Below, piece after piece: positions 63,861 to 64,000 of a stretch of 64,000 nucleotides of DNA. Every line of letters starts with the position of its first letter. Position 1 is the first letter of the stretch. The stretch comes from Methylotenera mobilis JLW8. GTDB lineage: Bacteria > Pseudomonadota > Gammaproteobacteria > Burkholderiales > Methylophilaceae. The stretch covers positions 806,001 through 870,000 of the forward strand of contig NC_012968.1 in the NCBI RefSeq assembly GCF_000023705.1, read 5' to 3'. The notes under the pieces were generated by a model. The model saw nothing but the letters and a program-made list of their open reading frames with translations, ran no database searches and had not been told where the DNA came from. The position numbers and the translations under genes are program-made.

Positions 63861-64000
63861 TCATTTTTTATATAAGTACTCATGTGCCGCCATTCCCGCG
63901 AGCATGGCGATAACAAAAATAAGGGCCTGTTGATAGCCTGCCCCTAAGGCAACGATGGCTGGCCCCGGACAAAACCCTGCCAATGCCCAGCCTGCGCCAA
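63861..64000 (-). CDS. YeeE/YedE-type (DUF6691) membrane protein, C-terminal part, cut by window edge
   Basis: The reverse strand is open from the window end to TGA at 63861-63863, giving at least 46 residues: GAGWALAGFCPGPAIVALG followed by a hydrophobic helix and AMLAGMAAHEYLYKK. The GFCPGPA motif, with its conserved cysteine, is characteristic of YeeE/YedE-related DUF6691 membrane proteins, implicated in movement of sulfur compounds. The rest of the gene is beyond the window. Confidence 0.75.
   Translation of the reverse strand, partial: GAGWALAGFCPGPAIVALGAGYQQALIFVIAMLAGMAAHEYLYKK

Overview
The window looks like chromosomal DNA of a betaproteobacterium, most likely a methylotroph of the Methylophilaceae (Methylotenera-like). 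This is inferred from gene content: an orphan pqqA peptide gene, an MxaD-like periplasmic SRPBCC protein, aconitase B, class I fumarase, ParE/ParC and the uvrC-pgsA-tRNA order. Base composition is moderate to low GC. The assignment is inference and was not tested by any search. No phage, transposase or CRISPR array is visible; most of the window is dense, operon-organised core or accessory genome.

Region by region. (1) 1-12,850: carbon metabolism. The tail of a GntR/UTRA regulator is followed by a co-directional cluster: malic enzyme, sdhC, sdhD, sdhA, sdhB, sdhE, a CitE-like C-C lyase, an AMP-forming acyl-CoA ligase and class I fumarase. An EF-hand exported protein and aconitase B follow. 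The CitE-like/ligase pair sits where many betaproteobacteria carry gltA, and is the metabolic puzzle of the window. (2) 12,850-21,560: small membrane proteins, rlmJ, a short CDF transporter, a tautomerase, an MxaD-like protein, uvrC, pgsA and a tRNA Gly-Cys-Gly cluster. Two structured non-coding elements lie here. (3) 21,680-38,220: a complete Lap-type biofilm adhesion module. It has LapB/LapC type I secretion, a LuxR regulator with a degenerate receiver, LapD (degenerate GGDEF/EAL receptor), LapG protease, a 2114-residue RTX adhesin with a LapG-type TAAG site, and a TolC (LapE) fused to an NTF2-like domain. (4) 38,380-49,800: tRNA-Leu, a MacAB-like exporter with two different permeases, an active-looking diguanylate cyclase, aldehyde dehydrogenase with DUF779, an adenylate cyclase, tRNA-Ser, and an orphan pqqA of 23 codons.

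(5) 50,600-57,700: a sulfur-metabolism island. cysK, an orphan sulfate-binding protein, serine acetyltransferase (epsC), a family 2A encapsulin shell protein and a cysteine desulfurase with a roughly 225-residue low-complexity N-terminal extension lie together. DUF2325 and YezD-like small proteins follow. The shell and desulfurase genes overlap by 14 bases. This is a predicted protein nanocompartment in which an encapsulated desulfurase would take sulfur from cysteine, with EpsC and CysK supplying cysteine. It is the most exciting system in the window. The family is known from cyanobacteria and other bacteria, but the coupling to EpsC, the hairpin-rich leader before epsC and the neighbouring small proteins deserve attention. 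(6) 57,960-64,000: a DUF815 ATPase between two copies of a 64-nt repeat containing a DnaA-box sequence, then parE-parC, and the end of a YeeE/YedE-type (DUF6691) membrane protein.

How parts work together: the diguanylate cyclase at 43,217 could feed c-di-GMP to LapD, which would restrain LapG and keep the RTX adhesin at the surface. The sdh/fumarase/aconitase/malic enzyme block gives a substantial part of the TCA cycle. The sulfur island forms a cysteine synthesis, desulfuration and possible storage circuit. All functional statements rest on motifs read by eye.
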